Shown here piece after piece: positions 20,917 through 26,911 of a stretch of DNA of 29,389 nt; position 1 is the stretch's first letter, and each line of letters starts with the position of its first letter. The translations under genes and the position numbers were made by a program. The stretch spans positions 1 to 29,389 of the IMG/VR virus record IMGVR_UViG_3300042502_000163; one strand, given 5' to 3'. The notes under the pieces were generated by a model. It had not been told where the DNA came from, ran no database searches, and saw nothing but the letters and a program-made list of their open reading frames with translations. The DNA comes from a virus.

Positions 20917-21204
20917 ATGAAACATAAAAGCACCGCATTAAGTCTAACACTAGCACGAATCAATATCGGCTTAGTGATTAACAAACTTATCGTAAGACAA
21001 AAACACGCTTCTACAAGCGATAAACAACGTGAAGGCATACAAACTATGCTTGATGACCTACAAAGTGCGTTAGAAGTGCTAAAAAGCGTATCTAAAGAGA
21101 ATGAACAGATGTATAGATTAAACTATTCTTTGCATATTGAAAACATGAAGCTAAAAAAGCAACTATATGAAGCAACCAAAACAGAAGAAATGCAAGAACT
21201 GTAA
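20917..21204 (+). CDS. coiled-coil early protein, function unknown
   Basis: The 95 aa protein starts MKHKSTALSLTLARINIGL. Residues about 45-95 are a Lys/Glu/Leu-rich helix (TMLDDLQSALEVLKSVSKEN and on) likely to form a coiled coil. It lies ten bases after the helicase gene and overlaps ninG by 38 bases. A partner or loader role for the neighbouring replication proteins is possible, but no family is recognised. Confidence 0.6.
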   Translation: MKHKSTALSLTLARINIGLVINKLIVRQKHASTSDKQREGIQTMLDDLQSALEVLKSVSKENEQMYRLNYSLHIENMKLKKQLYEATKTEEMQEL

Positions 21205-21724
21205 ACAACCATTCACACCGATACGTTCAACGCTTGAGAAGTACTGCAAAGAATCTGAATGTGTTCGTGTTTGGGTAGCGATTGAAAAAGAAAAGGCTTG
21301 GAAAAAGACGAAAGCAGTAAAAAAAGCTGAGTTGATGACCGTACAAGATTATATCAAGATAGCGCAACAGGTGTTTAACAAGTACATTCGACTACGAGAT
21401 GAGGGTAGCGTGTGTATTAGTTGTCAAAAGCCATCAAAAAAAGAAAACGCTGGGCATTTTTTTAACGCTAACAATCATTGGAATGTGAGATTTGATGAAG
21501 ATAACGTGCATCTACAGTGCGAGCATTGCAATACGTTCTTGAGCGGTAACCTTTTGGAGTATCAAGGTCATCTAATTAAAAAGCTAGGACAAGAAAAATA
21601 CGATGCACTTGTAGAGCGAGCGAGAAAAACACGTAAATTTACAATCGAAGAACTAAAGGAAATAATAGAAACCTATAAACAAAAAATAAAAGAGCATGAA
21701 GGAATTAGAAGAAGTATGGAGTAA
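21167..21724 (+). CDS. ninG: NinG/Rap-like recombination endonuclease
   Basis: In the 185 aa protein CKNC at 9-12 and Cys27/Cys32 form a first zinc knuckle, followed by a Lys-rich helix. CISC at 83-86, AGHFF (His97), WNVRFDEDNVHLQCEHCN (Cys118, Cys121) and a C-terminal YDALVERARKT helix match lambda NinG (Rap), a Holliday-junction and D-loop endonuclease. HNH-like fold residues include His97. The length is close to the family. The start at 21167 is inside the preceding gene, consistent with translational coupling. Confidence 0.85.
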   Translation: MKQPKQKKCKNCKQPFTPIRSTLEKYCKESECVRVWVAIEKEKAWKKTKAVKKAELMTVQDYIKIAQQVFNKYIRLRDEGSVCISCQKPSKKENAGHFFNANNHWNVRFDEDNVHLQCEHCNTFLSGNLLEYQGHLIKKLGQEKYDALVERARKTRKFTIEELKEIIETYKQKIKEHEGIRRSME

Positions 21725-21878
21725 AGTTCCTGACAAATTAAAAGAATCTGATTTATATTGTTTTTATGTAAGTGATAGTTATAAAAATGTGCCTGAAACG
21801 TATAAGTCAAAAAAAGTTATTGTACTTTACCCATTGCCAAAAGATTGCGTTTATTATGCGCCAAAAATGTTTGAATAA
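21696..21878 (+). CDS. small protein, function unknown
   Basis: The 60 aa protein starts MKELEEVWSKVPDKLKESD and has several Tyr and aromatic residues (YVSDSYKNVPETYK, CVYYAPKMF). It overlaps ninG by 29 bases. The 3' part is A+T-rich. No family is recognised. Confidence 0.55.
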   Translation: MKELEEVWSKVPDKLKESDLYCFYVSDSYKNVPETYKSKKVIVLYPLPKDCVYYAPKMFE

Positions 21879-21905
21879 AATTAATAAATAAAAAATAAAA
21901 TAAAC

Positions 21906-22037
21906 ATGGATTTTATATTAGGATTAATAGCAGGAATTACAGTTACATTAGGAATATGTATAGGCTTATTCAAAGAGTTTAAGAAAGCACTAAAAGATTT
22001 TGACACATGGAAAGAATGGAAAAACAAACAGCAGTAG
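21906..22037 (+). CDS. 43 aa single-helix membrane protein
   Basis: ATG at 21906 to TAG at 22035-22037. Residues 3-20 (FILGLIAGITVTLGICIG) form one clear membrane helix, followed by a Lys-rich cytoplasmic end (FKEFKKALKDFDTW). It overlaps the next gene by 31 bases. It may be an accessory membrane protein. The supporting signs are frame, hydrophobic pattern and tight packing. Confidence 0.55.
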   Translation: MDFILGLIAGITVTLGICIGLFKEFKKALKDFDTWKEWKNKQQ

Positions 22038-22222
22038 AATGGTTAGTAAGTCATTTAAACAAACAAGGATTTGCACAAGTTGTAACAGATGAGGAAATTA
22101 AACAAGCTAAAGAAATGGAGAAAGAGCATATTGAAGATGCTTATATCATAGGATATACAAATTGTGAGGTAGGCATAAAGTGTAGAAATCAATACTACAA
22201 CGAAACCTTTAAATCAGAATAA
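22007..22222 (+). CDS. small acidic helical protein, function unknown
   Basis: The 71 aa protein starts MERMEKQTAVEWLVSHLNK, with a second ATG at 22016. The form (QTAVEWL near the start, then EIKQAKEMEKEHI and ahelix ending YYNETF) is common for small phage proteins in Bacteroidota and has a Cys-containing centre (YTNCEVGIKC). No function is known to me. It overlaps the membrane protein gene and lies one base before the next small gene. Confidence 0.65.
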   Translation: MERMEKQTAVEWLVSHLNKQGFAQVVTDEEIKQAKEMEKEHIEDAYIIGYTNCEVGIKCRNQYYNETFKSE

Positions 22223-22223
22223 G

Positions 22224-22361
22224 ATGAAAGCAACACGAGAACGAAGAGCAAAGAAGTTGATTAAGCGAGATTGGATGCATCGAACAAATATGAATAAGCG
22301 TGATTATTTAATATGGAAACGCATAGAAAACGAATCAGTAAACAACGAGGAAGGAGATTAA
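22224..22361 (+). CDS. 45 aa very basic protein, function unknown
   Basis: ATG at 22224 to TAA at 22359-22361. The 45 aa protein is very rich in Lys and Arg (starts MKATRERRAKKLIKRDWM) and has a short acidic end (EEGD). It may bind nucleic acid. It starts one base after the previous stop. A host-type promoter starts directly after it. Confidence 0.5.
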   Translation: MKATRERRAKKLIKRDWMHRTNMNKRDYLIWKRIENESVNNEEGD

Positions 22362-22363
22362 AA

Positions 22364-22394
22364 TTTGGTTGATTAGAATTTAATTGTATATTTG
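22364..22394 (+). promoter_or_regulatory. Bacteroidota-type promoter before the sigma-like/terminase region
   Basis: TTTG at 22364-22367, a 19-base spacer and TATATTTG at 22387-22394. Start of transcription would be near 22398, about ten bases before the ATG at 22409. It would drive the sigma-like gene and may read into the terminase genes. Confidence 0.7.
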
Positions 22395-22408
22395 ACTAAA
22401 ATTTAATC

Positions 22409-22657
22409 ATGGAATTACTCTTACTCGTATCTTTTGCTTGGTGGTTTACTAACTTCGAACCGCTTCAAACTGCATTAGATTACATATTTACAAGGTTACC
22501 CATTAATCGTTACACAGTGATAGTTCATACTTCACTTGGATGCATTAAGTGCGTTGCTTTTTGGTCTTCATTGTTAATTAGTGGAGACTTTTTTATTGCT
22601 ACCCTATCCTCATTAACCGCTTATCTTTTAAAATTATGTTTGGACAAGATGAACTAG
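22409..22657 (+). CDS. small membrane protein with CIKC motif
   Basis: The 82 aa protein has hydrophobic parts at about 1-14 and 43-74 (GCIKCVAFWSSLLISGDFF, then IATLSSLTAYLLKLCL). The CxxC followed by FW resembles small membrane proteins common in Bacteroidota phages. It could be a membrane modifier of the host or a lysis-related protein, though far from the lysis module. It is the first gene of a unit with a host-type promoter, and its end overlaps the next gene by 22 bases. Confidence 0.6.
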   Translation: MELLLLVSFAWWFTNFEPLQTALDYIFTRLPINRYTVIVHTSLGCIKCVAFWSSLLISGDFFIATLSSLTAYLLKLCLDKMN

Positions 22658-22842
22658 AATACATCGAAAGCCTAAAGGATGCCAACGAATCAACGCGTAC
22701 GGCAAAAGTTACGTTGAACAGGCTTAAGGCTATAAAAACACGAATCACAAACGAAGTAGACAAAGAATGTTTCTGCTCAAGTGTTAGAAGAAAGATATGG
22801 TACAAGAACTTTATGGAATGGTATGAAAGCACTACTAGATAA
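22636..22842 (+). CDS. conserved-type small protein (EYIESLKDANESTRTAKVTL...)
   Basis: The 68 aa, basic helical protein has EYIESLKDANESTRTAKVTL, LKAIKTRI, DKECFCSSVRRKIWYKNFMEWYE. I recall nearly the same pattern in many Bacteroidota phages next to sigma-like genes and terminases. The CFC plus aromatic end might bind metal or a protein partner. No function is known. It overlaps the previous gene by 22 bases and the next by 20. Confidence 0.7.
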   Translation: MFGQDELEYIESLKDANESTRTAKVTLNRLKAIKTRITNEVDKECFCSSVRRKIWYKNFMEWYESTTR

Positions 22843-23356
22843 CTATATCCAACATAACTACAAAGAGGTAAACAGATACGCTAATTACTTCTTACATCGT
22901 TTAAAGTCAAAATTAGACGCTGACACGGTTATAAATAACGCGTATCTACGAACACTTCAATACAAAGGGGTAATAGTCGAACAGTATGAAGCAAAAGCCT
23001 TGTTATTTGAATCCATCAAAGCGGAAGTACTTTGGAATAGCGAGAGCAAAAAGGAGATTATCAACTCAGTAGAGAGTGATTACATTCCAGAGGTGGAAGA
23101 TACCGACCTAGCCGAGAAGATTCTACTTGAACTACGATACAACGAACAAAAGAACATCGTTGAAATATACCGCAGTCAAATCAATGACCGAGTAAAGTTG
23201 TATTTCTTTCAGGCGTACTACGATAAAGGTATTTGCACCACGAGAAAAATTGCTGAACACTTCAATATATCTACGGCTTCGGCTCATTTGTTGATAGTAG
23301 AAATGAAAGAGGATATTAGAAGGTTTGAAAACACGAGTAAAGTAAACGCATTATAA
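22823..23356 (+). CDS. sigma-factor-like HTH protein, candidate late regulator
   Basis: A 177 aa protein from ATG 22823, inside the end of the previous gene; an earlier start at 22781 is less likely. Residues about 10-70 are helical with some likeness to sigma region 2 (YANYFLHRLKSKLDADTVINNAYLRTL). Residues about 105-168 resemble region 4, with a helix-turn-helix CTTRKIAEHFNISTASAHLLI and a basic last helix (MKEDIRRFEN). ECF-like sigma or related regulators of this size occur before terminase genes in Bacteroidota phages. The four late genes use a non-host-type upstream signal, so a late sigma role is plausible but unproven. Confidence 0.55.
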   Translation: MKALLDNYIQHNYKEVNRYANYFLHRLKSKLDADTVINNAYLRTLQYKGVIVEQYEAKALLFESIKAEVLWNSESKKEIINSVESDYIPEVEDTDLAEKILLELRYNEQKNIVEIYRSQINDRVKLYFFQAYYDKGICTTRKIAEHFNISTASAHLLIVEMKEDIRRFENTSKVNAL

Positions 23357-23358
23357 CT
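23328..23358 (+). promoter_or_regulatory. weak fifth copy of the late signal (before the terminase operon)
   Basis: AAAACA at 23328-23333, 15 bases, CATTATAA at 23349-23356, CT, then ATG at 23359. The order and the distance to the ATG fit the other four copies, but the spacer is one base shorter and two bases differ. It overlaps the end of the sigma-like gene. Confidence 0.35.
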
Positions 23359-23517
23359 ATGAGTAAGTACATTTTAACGATAGCCTACATTCTATTCTTG
23401 GGGTATGCAATGGGTTTAATTTACAACTACGAAAACACAAATAAAATACTAGGTATAGGAATAATCACTTACTTAGTAGGTTCACTTATAAACCAATTAG
23501 AAGAACATGAAGATTAA
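23359..23517 (+). CDS. 52 aa two-helix membrane protein
   Basis: ATG 23359 to TAA 23515-23517. Two hydrophobic stretches lie at about 4-22 (YILTIAYILFLGYAMGLIY) and 31-44 (LGIGIITYLVGSLI), with an acidic end (EEHED). It directly follows the sigma-like gene by two bases and overlaps the next gene by 11. Function is unknown; it looks like a small membrane protein. Confidence 0.55.
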   Translation: MSKYILTIAYILFLGYAMGLIYNYENTNKILGIGIITYLVGSLINQLEEHED

Positions 23518-23737
23518 AGAACAATGGAAGGGTAAAACGCTAGTAAGTTACGACCCAATACTAGGAGAGCGCAGAATCGAAGTAGATAAAATCCAACCAA
23601 AGAACGAGAAGCGCATTAGAAAAATGGGATACGATTATATCTTTGACGATGAAGTAGAGATTAAACCAATTGCATTTGAAGGAATAGAACAACCGATAGT
23701 AAAGAAACCTAGAAAAAAACGAACCCCAACAAAATGA
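23507..23737 (+). CDS. small phage protein, function unknown
   Basis: The 76 aa protein starts MKIKEQWKGKTLVSYDPI and has KIQPKNEKRIRKMGYDYIFDD-like basic and acidic parts, then a strongly basic end (VKKPRKKRTPTK). It may bind DNA or a capsid/terminase partner, as it lies just before the terminase. It overlaps both neighbours by small amounts. No family is recognised. Confidence 0.6.
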   Translation: MKIKEQWKGKTLVSYDPILGERRIEVDKIQPKNEKRIRKMGYDYIFDDEVEIKPIAFEGIEQPIVKKPRKKRTPTK

Positions 23738-23904
23738 ACAATAGCTACCAAATTATAGCAATACTTATTAGAACGGTAGAAGATTACATACTACAAAAGA
23801 AAAACGTAAGGGTAAAGATAGACCCTATACAGATAATAACAAACCAAGACCAACTAAACAAGTTAATAGACGCTTATAACTACATAGAAAATGGGAAAGC
23901 ATAA
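23734..23904 (+). CDS. 56 aa small protein, function unknown
   Basis: ATG 23734 (overlapping the previous stop by four bases) to TAA 23902-23904. The 56 aa protein has an N-terminal hydrophobic/amphipathic helix (YQIIAILIRTVEDYIL), then a basic part and a strand-helix end (TNQDQLNKLIDAYNYIENGK). It overlaps the terminase small subunit gene by 14 bases. No motif is recognised. Confidence 0.5.
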   Translation: MNNSYQIIAILIRTVEDYILQKKNVRVKIDPIQIITNQDQLNKLIDAYNYIENGKA

Positions 23905-24328
23905 AACAATAGAGACACCCGAACAAATGTGGGAACTCTTCGAAGCATATAAGAAGACAGTATCAAAGAACCCAATCTTAATACAGGACTATGTAGGTAA
24001 GGATGGACAAATGGTGTATAGAGAGAGACAACGACCTCTAACGATGGAAGGGTTCGAAAATTACTGCGAGGATAACATTTGTTACGTACATCAATATTTC
24101 GTTAATCAAGAACAGAGATATGGCGATTATGTGAACATCTGCTCGCGTATTAGAAGAACAATTCGTCAAGACCAAATCGAAGGTGGCATGGCATCAATTT
24201 ATAACCCAAGCATCACACAACGACTAAACAACCTAACCGAGAAAACGGATGTAACAAGTAACGGTAAAGAGTTAAACGAAATTAAGATAACGATAGTAGG
24301 TGGAGATTCAAGTAACGAAAATATTTGA
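23891..24328 (+). CDS. terS: terminase small subunit
   Basis: The 145 aa protein starts MGKHKTIETPEQMWELFEAYKK. A helical N-terminal part, RQRPLTMEGFENYCEDNI (about 47-65), YVNICSRIRRTIRQDQIEGGMASIYNPSITQRLNNL (in two stretches) and an acidic/hydrophobic end fit the terminase small subunits (DNA-packaging protein, P22 gp3-like) seen in Bacteroidota phages. It binds phage DNA at the packaging start and guides the large subunit. Its end overlaps the large subunit gene by 29 bases, which supports the call. Confidence 0.85.
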   Translation: MGKHKTIETPEQMWELFEAYKKTVSKNPILIQDYVGKDGQMVYRERQRPLTMEGFENYCEDNICYVHQYFVNQEQRYGDYVNICSRIRRTIRQDQIEGGMASIYNPSITQRLNNLTEKTDVTSNGKELNEIKITIVGGDSSNENI

Positions 24329-25448
24329 TAAGAACTTCAAGGCTCTAAACTCAGATAAGCGGTTCATAATTAATCAAGGTGGTTCTAGGTCAAGTAAGAC
24401 CTATTCACTTTGTCAGCTTATAATCGTTTGGTGTTTACAGAATCCGAATAAGGTAGTATCAATTGTGCGTAAGACATTCCCAGCTTTACGTGCTACGGTA
24501 ATGCGTGATTTCTTCGAGGTGCTTAAAGACTTGGAACTATACGAGAAAGCAAGCCATAATATGAGTGAGAACATCTACCGATTCGATAACGGTTCGATAG
24601 TAGAGTTCTTCTCAGTAGATGACGAGCAAAAGATACGAGGGCGCAAGCGAGATATCGGATGGTGTAACGAAGCAAATGAGTTGTGGTTCGATGACTTTCA
24701 GCAGTTGAACATGAGAACGGAATCTAAGTTAATCTTTGACTATAACCCATCAGAAAGTAGCGGATGGCTATATGAACTACCCGAAGCCGAAAGCGTCTTA
24801 ATCAAGTCAACCTATAAAGACAATCCTTTTCTTCCCGAATCAATAAAGAGACAGATAGAAGATTTAAAAAGAACAGATGAGGCACTCTATCAAATCTACG
24901 CATTAGGAGAGAAGGCAGTCAGTAAGTCAAACATATACACGAATTGGACATTTGTACAACATCGCCCTTCAAAGTTTACGCAATACGTTTACGGGCTTGA
25001 CTTTGGATTTAATCACCCGACTGCATTGATACGTGTCTATTGGCATGAGAAAGATATCTACATTGAACCCGTTGTTTATGAATCGTATTTAACGACAAGC
25101 GACCTAATAGAACGATTTAACAGTCTAGGTATTGATAAGAGTATAGACATACTAGCAGATTACTCAAGACCTGAAATTATAGCAGAGATGCAAATAGCTG
25201 GCTACAACGTCAACAACGCTAACAAGGTAGTAAAGAAAGGAATTGATAACGTAAAGACCTTTGGTGTAATGTGTCAAGATGACCCACGCATGAAGAAGGA
25301 GTACGATAACTACAAATGGAAAAAGATAGGCGATACAATAACGGATGAACCTGTAAAGCTATTCGATGACGCTATGGATGCAATACGATACGCAACTACG
25401 TTTATTAAGGGGATGTACTTTAGTGACGATGGCTACATAGCCTTCTAA
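24300..25448 (+). CDS. terL: terminase large subunit
   Basis: The 382 aa protein has an ATPase with Walker A-like GGSRSSKT (27-34, Lys33) and Walker B with Glu124 (IGWCNEANEL), followed by a YNPSESSGWLYE linker. The RNase-H-type nuclease part has Asp234 (YGLDFGFNHPTAL) and Asp287 (ILADYSRPE), with a third acid probably in LFDDAMDAIRYA near the end. It packages DNA into the prohead and cuts it. It is a little short but has all parts. The GTG start at 24300 is needed, as no early ATG exists. Its order after terS is classic. Confidence 0.9.
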   Translation: MEIQVTKIFDKNFKALNSDKRFIINQGGSRSSKTYSLCQLIIVWCLQNPNKVVSIVRKTFPALRATVMRDFFEVLKDLELYEKASHNMSENIYRFDNGSIVEFFSVDDEQKIRGRKRDIGWCNEANELWFDDFQQLNMRTESKLIFDYNPSESSGWLYELPEAESVLIKSTYKDNPFLPESIKRQIEDLKRTDEALYQIYALGEKAVSKSNIYTNWTFVQHRPSKFTQYVYGLDFGFNHPTALIRVYWHEKDIYIEPVVYESYLTTSDLIERFNSLGIDKSIDILADYSRPEIIAEMQIAGYNVNNANKVVKKGIDNVKTFGVMCQDDPRMKKEYDNYKWKKIGDTITDEPVKLFDDAMDAIRYATTFIKGMYFSDDGYIAF

Positions 25449-25477
25449 ACATTGACGAGAATTTAATCATTATAGAT
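25446..25477 (+). promoter_or_regulatory. late two-part signal, copy 4 (before the tail-tip genes)
   Basis: TAAACA at 25446-25451 (overlapping the terL stop), 16 bases, CATTATAG at 25468-25475, AT, then ATG at 25478. Confidence 0.6.
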
Positions 25478-26911
25478 ATGGCAATTACAATTGAAGCACA
25501 ACCACAAAGAATGACAGCAGGTTATAACCCTGTAATGTATTACCTCAGTTCAAACAATGTTAATCAGTTAGGTTTTAGATACATCGTTGAGGTGTACCTA
25601 GCAGGAACGAGTACTAAGCTATTTGAAAAGAGATACGCGCCTAGACCTGTTGATGGCTTTGCAGAGATTAACATATCAAGAGACGTACAAAGTTACCTTA
25701 GTGCAAACGAACCTTTCGATGTCAGCTCACAGAATGCTACTAACCACTATTTGAAATATGACATTAAGTTCGGGGAAGAGTATCGAGTAGCTTGGACATT
25801 TACCGACTTCATATTTAATGCAGGTCAAACGGGATTCTGGCAAGTGCCGAATGTTACACCTCATCCTTTTGTAGTGGGCGACCAAATCAGTGTCGTATTA
25901 GATTCTCCTCCTGGAGATTTTAGAGATGCGCTTGAGGGTCAGTTCTCAGTAATTGCAGTACCGAGTGCTTATTGGATAACAACGTCTTTGCCTTGGATTG
26001 GTTCGGGTGCCGCGTTAACAGGTAAGATATACTACTCAGATAATCGTAGGTCAAGATTCCCTAACCTAACAAGACTTACAAATCAAATAGTATTCAACGG
26101 TGCTTTAGATATCCAAGCGTTTAAAAATTGGAACTTTAGTAATTACTCTTTAGATGGAGATGGATTGTTTTTAAGTAACCAACCTAACGACTTCAAGATA
26201 ACACCTAGCCAAGATTTATTCCCTACGTTCTTCAATGACTTTAGCACTGCAACGAAGCGGATATATTTTGAGACTGATAGTGGAGATATCGGATATAAAA
26301 CTGTATCGGTTGGTTCTACTGTTGGACTTACACAAGTGAATGCGGGTACAAATGGAATGGCTGCCTTGACTATGGTCGTTGGTACTTTACCATTGATTGA
26401 AGATACTACCGTTTGGTATGAGTATTGGATAGCTGACACAAGCGGAACACAACTAACTGAGAAGGTACGCGTGTACATGAATCGCACTTGTTCAATTGAA
26501 GATTACGAGGTTTTGTTTTTGGATAGACTAGGCTCTTTTAGTTCGTATGCTTTTCAATTACGTTCTACTGAAAAAGGTAGCGTTCAACGAATGAATTACA
26601 ACAAGAAATTCGGAGATGTCAACACCATTACAAACACGTTCAACTTTAATACTTGGGATAGTGGGCGCACTACTTATCATGTAGACTTAAGTAAAGACTT
26701 TACCCTAAACACCAATTGGCTAACGGATGCTGAAAGCGTGTACTTTGAGGAGTTGCTGACTAGCGGTTATACGTTTGTTAAGATTGATGGGCAGTACTTT
26801 GCGTGTCAAGTTCAAGAAACTAGCTTTGAGGTACAACGTCAGAAGAACAAGAATTTGATTAGAAAAACAATAACGGTTAAATTATCAGTTGATACACCAA
26901 TAAACGTATGA
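25478..26911 (+). CDS. large tail-tip/distal tail-like protein
   Basis: The 477 aa, beta-rich protein starts MAITIEAQPQRMTAGYNPVMYYL and has RYIVEVYLAGTSTKLFEKRYAP and GFAEINISRDVQSYLS near the start. The C-terminal part includes MNYNKKFGDVNTITNTFNFN and a final region ITVKLSVDTPINV. Proteins with this start are common in Bacteroidota phages between terminase and other tail genes. It probably takes the place of a distal tail/adsorption connector. It overlaps the next gene by four bases (ATGA). The exact counterpart is uncertain. Confidence 0.65.
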   Translation: MAITIEAQPQRMTAGYNPVMYYLSSNNVNQLGFRYIVEVYLAGTSTKLFEKRYAPRPVDGFAEINISRDVQSYLSANEPFDVSSQNATNHYLKYDIKFGEEYRVAWTFTDFIFNAGQTGFWQVPNVTPHPFVVGDQISVVLDSPPGDFRDALEGQFSVIAVPSAYWITTSLPWIGSGAALTGKIYYSDNRRSRFPNLTRLTNQIVFNGALDIQAFKNWNFSNYSLDGDGLFLSNQPNDFKITPSQDLFPTFFNDFSTATKRIYFETDSGDIGYKTVSVGSTVGLTQVNAGTNGMAALTMVVGTLPLIEDTTVWYEYWIADTSGTQLTEKVRVYMNRTCSIEDYEVLFLDRLGSFSSYAFQLRSTEKGSVQRMNYNKKFGDVNTITNTFNFNTWDSGRTTYHVDLSKDFTLNTNWLTDAESVYFEELLTSGYTFVKIDGQYFACQVQETSFEVQRQKNKNLIRKTITVKLSVDTPINV

